From contig NZ_VDQT01000002.1 of NCBI RefSeq assembly GCF_007667275.1, positions 558,001-622,000 of the forward strand: a stretch of DNA of 64,000 nt, given 5' to 3'. A program made the translations under genes and the position numbers. Positions 10,806-19,211 of this stretch are shown one piece after another; the first letter of the stretch is position 1; the number at the start of each line of letters is the position of its first letter. The stretch is from Stenotrophomonas rhizophila (GTDB lineage Bacteria; Pseudomonadota; Gammaproteobacteria; Xanthomonadales; Xanthomonadaceae). A model generated the notes under the pieces. It saw nothing but the letters and a program-made list of their open reading frames with translations, had not been told where the DNA came from and ran no database searches.

Positions 10806-12229
10806 GGGTTCAGTTGGCGCAGGTCTTCCAACAGGAGCTGGTAAGCGCCATCCCGCTTCGCCGGCTCCTGGCGCAGCACCCATGATGGGTGGACCGTTGC
10901 GAAACCGCGCGTGCCATCGTCCATGTCATGCCAGCGGCCGCGGTCGCGCGTCAGGTTGAAGCCGCTGCCAAACACGGCCCGTGCCGCGCTGGCACCCAGG
11001 CACACGATCACCTTCGGATGTACCTGTTCGATTTCCGCCAGCAACCACGGCCGGCAGGCGTTGATGTGGGTGACCTGCGGTTTGGAATGGATGCGCTTCT
11101 TGCCGCGCCGCTCGTAGCGGAAATGCTTCACCGCGTTGGTCAGGTACAACGTGCTGCGGTCGATGCCCAACTCCTGCAGCGCGCGGTTCAACAACTGCCC
11201 GGCCGGGCCGACAAAGGGATGTCCACTGAGGTCTTCGCTGTCGCCCGGCTGTTCGCCGACCAGCATCACCTGCGCATCCTGCGGGCCCTCGCCGAACACG
11301 GTCTGCGTGGCCGGCTCCCAGAGCGGGCAGCGGCGACAGCCGGCGGCCGCAGTACGCAGCGCGTCGAGGGAATCGCCGGTGGCGGTGGCCGGGCCGCGCA
11401 CCGGGATCTGCTGCTCGGGAATCCGCCGCTGCGGCGCCTGCGCCTGGCGGTCGTGCATTTCCTGCACGCGGTCGCCTGCGTCACGCACCAGCGTCGGCAG
11501 CAGGCTCGCCTCCGGCAGGTGCTTCCAGTACCTGGCCGGCATCTCCTGCTGCATCATCCGCGTGTTGAGCCGGGCGGGGTTGAAGATGTTGGCGTAGTAG
11601 GTGCGCCACAGGTCCTCGCGGGCATCTTCCACCGGCGCGTCCGCCTGCTTGCTCCCCGGGCCGAACGCCAGCACCTGGCCGTCCCAGCGCGCACTGCGGT
11701 AGGGGCTCAGGATCGCCCAGCGCATGCCGGCGAAGCGGCGCGCGAAGAACGGCGCGACCCGCTCCACGATGTAGTGGTCAGGCTCGAACCAGGCGATGAA
11801 AGCATCATCCTCGCCCGGTACTTCGCGGAAGCGCACGAAGGCTTTCATCTTGTGGCTGTCGCGGCGCACCGCCTGGGCCAGGGCCATCGCACGCAGCACG
11901 TCCGGATCGGCCGGGTTGGTGAGCAGGCCGCGCTCGCCGTGCGTGATCCGCCAGAGCATGCGGTACAGCAGCGAGTGCCGCTGCGGATCGCGGTGGCACA
12001 GGCAGGTGGCGGCCAGTTCGAGGAACGCCTTCGGCACCGCAATGGCGGTCGCTTCAACGTCAGGCGCGGACAGGCTGGCCAGCGCGGGCGCGTCCAGCAG
12101 CGACCCTTCACCATCCTGCAGCCAGTCCAGCTGCTCGGGCGCGATGCGGTGCTGCAGCGCCAGCCGCGCGGCCTCACGCCAGGACTGCACCGACCACGAC
12201 GGGTCCAGCCGCACACTCCAACGGGTCAT
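10802..12229 (-). CDS. DUF4130 - UdgX fusion (uracil-DNA-binding protein)
   Basis: A 475-residue fusion. The N-terminal half (about 1-240) is the DUF4130 domain, of unknown activity. The C-terminal half (about 285-475) is a UdgX-type member of the uracil-DNA glycosylase superfamily: motif A GEQPGDSEDLSG (325-336), the GKKRIH loop with His381, and motif B HPSWVLR (447-453). In characterised UdgX the matching His attacks the sugar and leaves the protein covalently bound to the uracil site. Four Cys (298, 301, 392, 410) are spaced as for a 4Fe-4S cluster. The start at 12229 overlaps the radical SAM stop by four bases (ATGA). The stop TAG belongs to a SMAG element. It probably acts in DNA repair or base-damage handling together with the radical SAM protein; that joint role is inferred. 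Confidence 0.92.
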   Translation of the reverse strand: MTRWSVRLDPSWSVQSWREAARLALQHRIAPEQLDWLQDGEGSLLDAPALASLSAPDVEATAIAVPKAFLELAATCLCHRDPQRHSLLYRMLWRITHGERGLLTNPADPDVLRAMALAQAVRRDSHKMKAFVRFREVPGEDDAFIAWFEPDHYIVERVAPFFARRFAGMRWAILSPYRSARWDGQVLAFGPGSKQADAPVEDAREDLWRTYYANIFNPARLNTRMMQQEMPARYWKHLPEASLLPTLVRDAGDRVQEMHDRQAQAPQRRIPEQQIPVRGPATATGDSLDALRTAAAGCRRCPLWEPATQTVFGEGPQDAQVMLVGEQPGDSEDLSGHPFVGPAGQLLNRALQELGIDRSTLYLTNAVKHFRYERRGKKRIHSKPQVTHINACRPWLLAEIEQVHPKVIVCLGASAARAVFGSGFNLTRDRGRWHDMDDGTRGFATVHPSWVLRQEPAKRDGAYQLLLEDLRQLNP

Positions 12230-13533
12230 GCGGCGGCGTCGGGAAACAGCGAGGCCTGGCGCGGCGGCGGTGCCAGCCGCGCGCGCAGCGCGGTGGGATC
12301 ATCCAATGCGCGACGCGGGTGATGGTCGGCCAGCTGCACGAACGGCAGCAGCTTGCTCATCGGCGCGCGCAGGCGGGCCACGTCGGCCACGCGCAGCCGG
12401 CCATGGCGGCGTGCCATCAGCACGCGTTTGACATTGCGCACGCCCAGCCCGGGCACGCGCAGCAGCATTTCCTTCGAGGCCACGTTGAGGTCGACCGGGA
12501 AGCGTTCGGGGTGGCGGATCGCCCAGGCCAGCTTCGGGTCGATGTCCAGGTCGAGCATGCCGTTCTGCGTGGTATCGGTGATTTCATCCACGCCATAGCC
12601 GTAGAAGCGCAGCAGCCAATCGGCCTGGTACAGCCGATGTTCGCGCGCCAGCGGCGGTGCCTGCACCGGCAGCAGGCGGCTGGCGTCGGGGATCGGGCTG
12701 AAGGCGGAGTAGTACACCCGGCGCATGCGGTAATTGCCGTACAGGTTGTCGGCGGCGCCCAGGATCTGCTGGTCGCTGGCGCCGTCGGCGCCGACGATCA
12801 TCTGGGTGCTTTGCCCGGCCGGCGCGAAGCGCGGTGCGCGGGCGCGGCCGGCCCGTTTGGCAGGCGCGGCAGGGGCGGGTGCCGCCACCGTGGTGGGGCT
12901 GGCCTCGCTGGCGACCTTGGCTTCCTTGGCCTCCTCGATCCGCCAGCGCAGCTCGCCCATCGCGCCGCGGATGGACGGCAGGGATTTCTCCGGAGCAAAA
13001 CTGGACAGTCCTTCTTCGGTGGGCAGCTCGATGTTGATCGACAGGCGGTCGGCATGGCGCCCGGCGGCGGCCAGCAGTTCCGGCGAGGCCTCGGGAATGG
13101 TCTTGAGGTGGATGTAGCCGGAGAAGCGATGGTCTTCGCGCAGCTGGCGCGCCACTTCCACCATCTGCTCCATGGTGTAGTCGGCATTGCGGATGATGCC
13201 GCTGGAGAGGAACAGGCCTTCGATGTAGTTGCGCTTGTAGAAGTCCATGGTCAGCGCGACCACTTCGGCCACGCTGAAGCGCGCGCGCGGCACGTTGCTG
13301 GAGACGCGGTTCACGCAGTACGCGCAGTCGTAGATGCAGAAGTTGGTCAGCAGGATCTTGAGCAGCGAGACGCAGCGGCCATCGGGCGTGTAGCTGTGGC
13401 AGATGCCGGCGCCTTCGGTGCTGCCGATGCCGCCGGAGGCACGCGAATCGCGCTTGCCCGCACCGCTGGAGGCGCAGGAGGCGTCGTATTTGGCGGCATC
13501 GGCCAGGATCGCCAGCTTGCGGATGGTTTCCAT
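12226..13533 (-). CDS. Radical SAM / helix-hairpin-helix protein, DNA modification or repair type
   Basis: A 435-residue protein of the family that regularly accompanies UdgX/DUF4130. The radical SAM cluster motif is C66-IYD-C70-AY-C73, with other Cys at 20, 45 and 54. Later the chain has VASKEMLLRVPGLGVRNVKR (351-370), a helix-hairpin-helix DNA-binding motif. Between about 205 and 240 lies an Ala/Pro/Arg-rich insert (PAPAAPAKRAGRARAP) that looks like a flexible linker. The C-terminus reads RQASLFPDAAA; Q426-A-S-L-F430 fits the consensus by which many repair proteins bind the DNA polymerase sliding clamp. The substrate of the radical chemistry is not known. The start is the ATG at 13533 (METIRKLAIL), 21 bases downstream of a perfect inverted repeat. 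Confidence 0.92.
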   Translation of the reverse strand: METIRKLAILADAAKYDASCASSGAGKRDSRASGGIGSTEGAGICHSYTPDGRCVSLLKILLTNFCIYDCAYCVNRVSSNVPRARFSVAEVVALTMDFYKRNYIEGLFLSSGIIRNADYTMEQMVEVARQLREDHRFSGYIHLKTIPEASPELLAAAGRHADRLSINIELPTEEGLSSFAPEKSLPSIRGAMGELRWRIEEAKEAKVASEASPTTVAAPAPAAPAKRAGRARAPRFAPAGQSTQMIVGADGASDQQILGAADNLYGNYRMRRVYYSAFSPIPDASRLLPVQAPPLAREHRLYQADWLLRFYGYGVDEITDTTQNGMLDLDIDPKLAWAIRHPERFPVDLNVASKEMLLRVPGLGVRNVKRVLMARRHGRLRVADVARLRAPMSKLLPFVQLADHHPRRALDDPTALRARLAPPPRQASLFPDAAA

Positions 13534-13553
13534 GCGCGCACGGTAGGCGGGGT

Positions 13554-13574
13554 CAATCTCATGTTGTGAGATTG
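13554..13574. promoter_or_regulatory. Perfect inverted repeat before the radical SAM-udgX operon
   Basis: CAATCTCA-TGTTG-TGAGATTG has perfect 8-bp arms and a 5-base spacer, placed 21 bases upstream of the radical SAM ATG, where a repressor would block transcription. It does not resemble the usual LexA boxes of xanthomonads. No regulator gene is adjacent, so the cognate factor is unknown. Confidence 0.55.
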
Positions 13575-13612
13575 GGGGGAAGGGTGGCTGAAGGGTTCAG
13601 GTATGGTGGGGG

Positions 13613-13682
13613 CAGCCACGCAGGGCGTGGCTCTACGGGTTCTCTGGCGGTGGGGTAGCAGCCACGCAGGGCGTGGCTCTAC
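13613..13682 (-). repeat. Two SMAG elements in direct orientation
   Basis: Two 24-nt copies (13613-13636 and 13659-13682) read GTAGAGCCACGCCCTGCGTG... on the minus strand, 22 bases apart, in the gap between the VOC gene and the radical SAM operon. Confidence 0.85.
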
Positions 13683-13742
13683 GGGATGGGGGGCGCCGCC
13701 ATGCAGGGCTTGGCGATACGGATTGACGGACGATCCTTCCGC

Positions 13743-14177
13743 TCAGCGTTCGAAGGTGACCTTTACCGAGTCGGCGCTGTAGTCGGCCGGGCCGTGGTAA
13801 ACGACCTCAATGTTGTTGCCGTCCGGATCGATGGCGAAGGCGGCGTAGTAGCCCGGGTGATAGGGGCGCTCGCCGGGGGCGCCGTTGTCCCTGCCGCCGG
13901 CGGCAAGGGCGGCGGTGTGGAAGGCGTCGACGGTGGCGCGGTCGCGGGCTTGGAAGGCCAGGTGATGCCGGCCGGTGAGTTCGCCGGCGGCCGCGTCGCT
14001 GGTTGCGGTGGAGATGAACAGCTCGTCGGCCCAGAAGTAGTCGTCGCCTTCGCCGGCGATCGGGATGCCGATGGTGTCGAATACCGCCTGGTAGAAACGG
14101 CGGCTGGCAGGCAGGTCGCGCACGATCAGTTGCAGGTGGTCGATGAGGCGACCGCGGTGCAGTTCCATGGTGTCCAT
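13743..14177 (-). CDS. VOC-superfamily (glyoxalase/dioxygenase fold) protein
   Basis: A 144-residue single-domain VOC protein: LIDHLQLIVRDLPASRRFYQ at the start, GRHHLAFQARD in the middle and DPDGNNIEVVYHG at the end supply likely metal ligands His, His and Glu. The substrate cannot be read from sequence; relatives include glyoxalases, dioxygenases and resistance proteins. The ATG at 14177 (MDTMELHRG) has GAAGGA six bases upstream, which decides it against the longer reading to 14216. It follows glyoxalase I on the same strand with about 200 bases of repeats between, so joint transcription is uncertain. Confidence 0.82.
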   Translation of the reverse strand: MDTMELHRGRLIDHLQLIVRDLPASRRFYQAVFDTIGIPIAGEGDDYFWADELFISTATSDAAAGELTGRHHLAFQARDRATVDAFHTAALAAGGRDNGAPGERPYHPGYYAAFAIDPDGNNIEVVYHGPADYSADSVKVTFER

Positions 14178-14245
14178 GCGGTGTCCTTCGGCTGGGAAGG
14201 AGCGCAGGTATACCACCGGCGGGATGCAGGGGACGTGGTGGTCCG

Positions 14246-14377
14246 GTTACGACCAACGGTCGTAACCTACCAGGCTGCCGCATGGACGGCGGGGGGTAGC
14301 ATCGTGCGCGTGGCGTACGGAGGGGTCACGGCACCGGCCTCGGGCACCCCGGTAGGCCACGACCGTTGGTCGTGGCC
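14246..14377. repeat. Inverted SMAG pair between the two VOC genes
   Basis: A minus-strand copy at 14246-14270 (arms GTTACGACC/GGTCGTAAC) and a plus-strand copy at 14352-14377 (GTAGGCCACGACCGTTGGTC...) flank about 80 bases of otherwise featureless sequence. Confidence 0.8.
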
Positions 14378-14384
14378 CTGCCGA

Positions 14385-14912
14385 TCAGGCCAGCGGGGTA
14401 TTGGAGATGATCTCCACCCAGTAGCCGTCCGGGTCCTTGATGAAGGCCAGATGCTTCATGCGGCCGTCCTCCAGGCGCTTCTGGTAGGGCACCTGCAGCT
14501 CGTCGAAGCGCTTGCAGGCGGCGTGGATGTCCGGCACGGACACGCAGATGTGGCCAAAGCCGCGCGGGTCCTGGTTGCCATCGTGGTACACCGGGCCGTC
14601 CTGCTTCTCGGTACCGTGGTTGTGGGTAAGTTCCAGCACGCCCGGCAGGCCGGCCATCCAGAGGCGGCGCGCGCTGTCGTCTTCAGGCACCTGGGTGCCG
14701 GCCGGCAGCAGGGCCAGGAAATACAGGCTGAATTCGGCTTCGGGGAAATCGCGCTGGTCGAGCAGGCGGAAGCCGAGCACGCGGGTATAGAAATCCAGCG
14801 ACGCGGCGGCATCTTTCACCCGCAGCATGGTGTGGTTGAAAACAAAACCGGTGGTTTCGGCCGGCGGCTGGGCGGCCACGCCGGGCTGGGACTGCAGGGA
14901 CGCAAGGCTCAT
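14385..14912 (-). CDS. gloA: Lactoylglutathione lyase (glyoxalase I)
   Basis: A 175-residue glyoxalase I that isomerises the methylglyoxal-glutathione hemithioacetal to S-lactoylglutathione in the cytoplasm. Metal ligands appear in FNHTMLRVKD (His), LELTHNHG (Glu), GFGHICVSV (His) and YWVEIIS (Glu). The length and the loop GTEKQDGPVYHDGNQDPRG match the longer, Zn-type (human/Pseudomonas GloA3-like) class rather than the short Ni-type E. coli enzyme. The start is the ATG at 14912 with AGGATC just upstream. It diverges from the PLP-enzyme gene. Confidence 0.93.
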   Translation of the reverse strand: MSLASLQSQPGVAAQPPAETTGFVFNHTMLRVKDAAASLDFYTRVLGFRLLDQRDFPEAEFSLYFLALLPAGTQVPEDDSARRLWMAGLPGVLELTHNHGTEKQDGPVYHDGNQDPRGFGHICVSVPDIHAACKRFDELQVPYQKRLEDGRMKHLAFIKDPDGYWVEIISNTPLA

Positions 14913-15014
14913 GGGGGATCCTGTGGAGGGCCGCGCAACGCGGCTGGCCGTTCATTTTAGCGGCGCAGCGGCAAGGCGACGTAGAATGCTGCATCTTCCA
15001 GGCCCGTCCTCGAC

Positions 15015-16127
15015 ATGTCTCAGCGTGAATGGGTGGCCGCCGCCATCCGCAAGATCGAAGCCGATTTCAACCGCTCGGCCGACACCCACCTGATTCCGAT
15101 GGACCTGCCGGGGCACCCGGGCATCGAGCTGTACTTCAAGGATGAATCCAGCCATCCGACCGGCAGCCTGAAGCACCGCCTGGCGCGTTCGCTGTTCCTG
15201 TATGCGCTGGCCAATGGCTGGCTGCGCGAGGGGCGCCCGGTGATCGAGGCCTCCAGCGGGTCCACCGCCGTATCCGAGGCGTACTTTGCCCGCCTGCTGG
15301 GGCTGCCGTTCATCGCGGTGATGCCGGCCAGCACCTCGCCGGAAAAGATCGCCGCGATCGAATTCCACGGCGGCCGCTGCCACCTGGTCGAGCGCGCCTG
15401 CGGCCTGAATGGCGCGTCGGAACGGCTGGCGCAGGAAACCGGCGGCCATTTCATGGACCAGTTCACCTACGCCGAGCGTGCCACCGACTGGCGCGCCAAC
15501 AACAACATCGCCGAATCCATCTTCAAGCAGATGGCGGAAGAGCCGCACCCGATACCGGAATGGATCGTGTGCAGCCCCGGCACCGGCGGCACCGCCGCCA
15601 CATTGGGGCGCTATGTCAGCTACCGCCGGCATGACACCCGCATCCTGTGCGCGGACCCGGAAGTGTCGGTGTTCTTCGATGGCTATCGTGCGGCCCTGGC
15701 CGGCGAGCCATGGCGCGAGCTGACCTGCAGCGGCGGCTCGCGGGTGGAAGGCATCGGTCGGCCACGGGTGGAATCCAGTTTCATTCCCACCAGCGTCGAT
15801 GCGATGGTGAAGGTGCCCGACGCGCTCAGCCTGGCTGCGATGCGCCATGTCAGCCGGCAGTTGGGGCGCCGCGTGGGCGGCTCCACCGGGACCAACTTCA
15901 TCGGCGTGCTGCACGCGGCCGAGCGCATGCGCGCGGCGGGGCGCGGCGGTTCGATCGTGACCATCCTGTGCGACAGCGGCGAGCGTTACGCGCACAGCTA
16001 TTACAACCCTGACTGGTATCCGCGGCAGGGCATCGACGTGGACCAGGCCGACGCGGTGATCGCCAGGGCCGTGGCCGGGCAGGTCCTGCCCGAGCTGCCC
16101 AGCGCTGCGCTGGAAGCCCTGTACTGA
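15015..16127 (+). CDS. cds1: PLP-dependent cysteine synthase-fold enzyme, L-cysteine desulfhydrase (Cds1)-like
   Basis: A 370-residue fold-type II PLP enzyme. The PLP lysine is in [16 protein letters not shown] (Lys about 53), a pattern typical of Cds1-type L-cysteine desulfhydrases, with the substrate loop [11 protein letters not shown] and the phosphate-binding [10 protein letters not shown]. The PLP pyridine contact is probably in [13 protein letters not shown]. Cds1 enzymes release H2S, pyruvate and ammonia from cysteine; a biosynthetic cysteine synthase role is a less likely alternative. A TAGAAT -10 candidate lies at 14982-14987. Confidence 0.82.
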   Translation: MSQREWVAAAIRKIEADFNRSADTHLIPMDLPGHPGIELYFKDESSHPTGSLKHRLARSLFLYALANGWLREGRPVIEASSGSTAVSEAYFARLLGLPFIAVMPASTSPEKIAAIEFHGGRCHLVERACGLNGASERLAQETGGHFMDQFTYAERATDWRANNNIAESIFKQMAEEPHPIPEWIVCSPGTGGTAATLGRYVSYRRHDTRILCADPEVSVFFDGYRAALAGEPWRELTCSGGSRVEGIGRPRVESSFIPTSVDAMVKVPDALSLAAMRHVSRQLGRRVGGSTGTNFIGVLHAAERMRAAGRGGSIVTILCDSGERYAHSYYNPDWYPRQGIDVDQADAVIARAVAGQVLPELPSAALEALY

Positions 16128-16245
16128 GCCAGGCTGGCGGGTGAACCGCCACGAACCCGTGGCGGCCAGGCCTTGTGACCGGCCGGACCCAGTGCCATAT
16201 GGTGAGGGAACGCCGCGCACGCGGCCCCGTTGCCTGGAGATGCCT

Positions 16246-18276
16246 GTGACCCCCGCCAACCCCCTGCTCGATTTTTCCGGCCTGCCCCGTTTCGATGCGA
16301 TCCAGCCCGCGCATGTCGGTCCGGCCATCGATACCCTGCTGGCCGAGGCGGAAGCGGCGGTGAAGGCGGCCGAGACCGTGCAGCCGGTGAGCTGGGCCAC
16401 GTTCGTCGAACCGCTCGACGATGCCACCGAGCGCCTGTGGCGCGCATGGGGCCAGGTCGGCCACCTGCAGGCGGTGGTCAACACCCCGGAGCTGCGCGAG
16501 GCCTATAACAGCAACCTGCCCAAGGTGACCCGGTTCGGCAGTGCGCTGGGCCAGAACCTGGCGTTGTTCCAGCAGTACCGCGCGCTGGCGGCAAGCCCGG
16601 AAGCGGCGCAGTACGACCCGGCCCGGCGCAAGGTGCTGGACAACGCACTGCGCGATTTCCGCCTCGGCGGTGCCGAACTGGATGACGCCGGCAAGGCCCG
16701 CTACAGCGCGATCCGCGAAGAACTCTCGGCGCTGTCGGCGACGTTCTCGCAGAACGTGCTCGATGCCACCGACGCCTGGTCGCTGCACGTGGAAGACCGC
16801 AGCGAGCTGGCAGGCCTGCCCGAAGACGTGGTGGCCGCCGCCCGCGCCGCCGCCGAAAAGGCCGATCTGCCGGGCTGGAAGCTTACCCTGCAGATGCCGT
16901 GCTACCTGCCGGTACAGACCTACGCCGAACACCGCCCGCTGCGCGAGGCGCTGTACCGCGCCAACGCGCTGCGCGCCTCCGAATTGGGCGATGCGAAGCT
17001 GGACAACAGCGCGAACATCGACCGGATCCTGGGGCTGCGCGCCGAGCTGGCCGCGCTGCTGGGGTTTGCCAGCTATGCCGAATACTCCATCGCCACCAAG
17101 ATGGCCGACGACGCGCCGCAGGTGCTCGGCTTCCTGCGCGACCTCGCCGCACGTGCCAAACCGTATGCCCGGCGCGACCGTGCCGAGCTGGAGGACTTCG
17201 CCCGCGACGCGCTTGGCCTGCCGGCGCTGGAAGCCTGGGACCTGTCCTTCGCCGCGGAAAAGCTGAAGCAGGCGCGCTACAGCTATTCCGAGCAGGAAGT
17301 GAAGCAGTATTTCACCGAGCCGAAGGTGCTCGCCGGCCTGTTCGATGTCATCCACAGCCTGTACGGCCTGCAGGTGCAGCCGGACCAGGCGCCGGTGTGG
17401 CACCCGGACGTGCGCTTCTTCCGCGTGGTCGACGCGCAGGGCGCGCTGGTCGGCCAGTTCTACCTGGACCTGTACGCGCGCGAAGGCAAGCGCGGCGGGG
17501 CGTGGATGGACGACTGCCGCAACCGTCGCGAGACCGCGCAGGGCGTGCAGACGCCGCTGGTGTACCTGGTGTGCAACTTCGGCAAGGGCGCCGAGGGCAG
17601 GGCATCGACCTTCAGTCACAACGAAGTGACCACGCTGTTCCATGAAATGGGGCATGGCCTGCACCAGCTGCTCACCCGTATCGGCGAGCTGGGCGTGGCC
17701 GGCATCAACGGGGTCGAATGGGACGCGGTGGAGCTGCCGAGCCAGTTCATGGAGAACTTCTGCTGGGAGTGGGACCGCGTGCAGCAGATGACCGCGCACG
17801 TGGAGAGTGGTGAACCGCTGCCGCGCGCGCTGTTCGACCGCATGCTGGCCGCACGTAATTTCCAGAGCGGCATGTTCACCGTGCGCCAGCTGGAATTCGC
17901 GCTGTTCGACATGCAGCTGCACAGCAGTTTCAACCCGACCCAGGACAGCGTGCTGCAGCTGCTGGAACGCGTGCGCGACGAGGTGGCGGTGAATCGCCCG
18001 CCGGAGTGGAATCGCTTCCCCCACCAGTTCAGCCACATTTTCGCGGGCGGGTACGCGGCGGGCTACTACAGCTACAAGTGGGCCGAGGTGCTCAGCGCCG
18101 ATGCGTATGCGGCGTTCGAGGAAGCGCCGGAGCAGGTGGCCGAAACCGGCAGGCGCTTCCGCGATGAAGTGTTGTCACGGGGCGGAAGCCGCAGTGCAGC
18201 GGAGAACTTCGCCGCGTTCCGCGGGCGTGCGCCGAACGTGGACGCGTTGCTGCGCCACAACGGCATGGCCGGTTGA
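16246..18276 (+). CDS. prlC: M3-family oligopeptidase A
   Basis: A zinc oligopeptidase of about 676 residues that breaks down peptides, including cleaved signal peptides, in the cytoplasm. The zinc motif FHEMGHGLHQLL and a downstream Glu (NFCWEWDRVQ region) are present; QFYLDLYAREGKRGGAWMDD and the HRFxGxY-like FPHQFSHIFAGGYAAGYYSY are family hallmarks. Start choice: GGAG at 16236-16239 is six bases before the GTG at 16246 but directly abuts the ATG at 16240, so the GTG is preferred (a two-residue difference). A stable hairpin (CCGCCACG/CGTGGCGG) lies in the gap before it at about 16145-16164. Confidence 0.92.
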   Translation: MTPANPLLDFSGLPRFDAIQPAHVGPAIDTLLAEAEAAVKAAETVQPVSWATFVEPLDDATERLWRAWGQVGHLQAVVNTPELREAYNSNLPKVTRFGSALGQNLALFQQYRALAASPEAAQYDPARRKVLDNALRDFRLGGAELDDAGKARYSAIREELSALSATFSQNVLDATDAWSLHVEDRSELAGLPEDVVAAARAAAEKADLPGWKLTLQMPCYLPVQTYAEHRPLREALYRANALRASELGDAKLDNSANIDRILGLRAELAALLGFASYAEYSIATKMADDAPQVLGFLRDLAARAKPYARRDRAELEDFARDALGLPALEAWDLSFAAEKLKQARYSYSEQEVKQYFTEPKVLAGLFDVIHSLYGLQVQPDQAPVWHPDVRFFRVVDAQGALVGQFYLDLYAREGKRGGAWMDDCRNRRETAQGVQTPLVYLVCNFGKGAEGRASTFSHNEVTTLFHEMGHGLHQLLTRIGELGVAGINGVEWDAVELPSQFMENFCWEWDRVQQMTAHVESGEPLPRALFDRMLAARNFQSGMFTVRQLEFALFDMQLHSSFNPTQDSVLQLLERVRDEVAVNRPPEWNRFPHQFSHIFAGGYAAGYYSYKWAEVLSADAYAAFEEAPEQVAETGRRFRDEVLSRGGSRSAAENFAAFRGRAPNVDALLRHNGMAG

Positions 18277-18284
18277 TGCGAGGG

Positions 18285-18386
18285 GTACCGACCAACGGTC
18301 GGTACCTACCGGTGATTCGAGGCAGGTGCCGAGTGTGGGTGCGCACGTACCGGTGATTCGGGTACGTGCCGACCGTTGGTCGGCAC
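18285..18386. repeat. SMAG pair plus degenerate copy after prlC
   Basis: Copies at 18285-18309 (minus) and 18362-18386 (plus) carry the CGACC/GGTCG hairpin. A decayed copy lies between, and the 13-mer TACCGGTGATTCG occurs twice (18306 and 18348 region). They lie between convergent gene ends. Confidence 0.75.
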
Positions 18387-18395
18387 GGCGGTGAA

Positions 18396-19211
18396 TCACT
18401 CGGCGTAGATCATCGTGCGGCTCATGCCGCCGTCGACGATATGGTCCTGGCCTGTGATGAACCCGGCCAGGTCGGAGAGCAGGAACACGGCCAGGGCGCC
18501 GATGTCTTCCGGCTGGCCGACGCGTCCCACCGCATGCTGCGCATGGTCGCGGCGCGACAGCTTCGGCGTACGCCGGCGCGTGGGTGCCTGCCAGGCGTCG
18601 GTGGTGATCCAGCCAGGACTGATGCTGTTGACCCGTACCTGCGATCCGCTGCTGATCGCCAACGCATGGGTGAACGCCACCAGCCCGCCCTTCGCGGCCG
18701 CATACGCTTCGCTGTCCGCTTCGGACTGCCAGGCGCGGGTGGAGGCGATGTTGAGGATGACGCCGCCGGGTTTGTCCGCCGCCTGCTCGCGCAGTGCGGG
18801 CAGCGCGTGCTTGCTGCACAGAAAAGCGCCGTGCAGGCTGGACAGCCGTCGCTGCCATTCGGCCAGCGACATCTCCGCCAGCGGCGTGCCATGCGCGCTG
18901 GCGATGCCGGCGTTGTTGACCAGTCCATCGATGCGACCGAACCGTTTCAGCGTGGCCCTGACCAGCGCCTGCACGCTGCGCTCGCTGGCCACGTCCGCGC
19001 GCTGGAACGCGGTGCGCTCGGGCAGTGCCCATTCCTTCAGGCAGGCGCGGCCGGCGTCGGCGTCCAGGTCGGCGATCACCACGCTGCCACCTGCGCCCAG
19101 CACCGCCTGCGCGATGCCCCGGCCGACGCCCTGCGCGCCGCCGGTGACGATCACCACGCGGTCGCGCAGCGGCTGCGCCGGCCAGTCGCTGATCGACGGG
19201 GTCAGTGGCAT
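18396..19211 (-). CDS. Short-chain dehydrogenase/reductase
   Basis: A 271-residue SDR: cofactor loop VTGGAQGVGRGIA near residues 22-34, the NNAG motif, catalytic Ser in LNIASTRAW and YAAAK for Tyr and Lys. The Asp after the second strand (VIADLDADA) favours NAD over NADP. The substrate is unknown. The start at 19211 overlaps the upstream DUF1415 stop by ten bases, so translation is probably coupled; it is the last gene of a yajQ-DUF1415-SDR unit. The central part SPGWITTDAWQAPTRRRTPK contains a short basic insertion. Confidence 0.88.
   Translation of the reverse strand: MPLTPSISDWPAQPLRDRVVIVTGGAQGVGRGIAQAVLGAGGSVVIADLDADAGRACLKEWALPERTAFQRADVASERSVQALVRATLKRFGRIDGLVNNAGIASAHGTPLAEMSLAEWQRRLSSLHGAFLCSKHALPALREQAADKPGGVILNIASTRAWQSEADSEAYAAAKGGLVAFTHALAISSGSQVRVNSISPGWITTDAWQAPTRRRTPKLSRRDHAQHAVGRVGQPEDIGALAVFLLSDLAGFITGQDHIVDGGMSRTMIYAE

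Noticed and set aside
14300-14350. Possible tRNA or small RNA between the two VOC genes
   Set aside because: Only SMAG hairpins are present; no cloverleaf, T-loop GTTCRA sequence or terminator was seen. No tRNA was found anywhere in the window.
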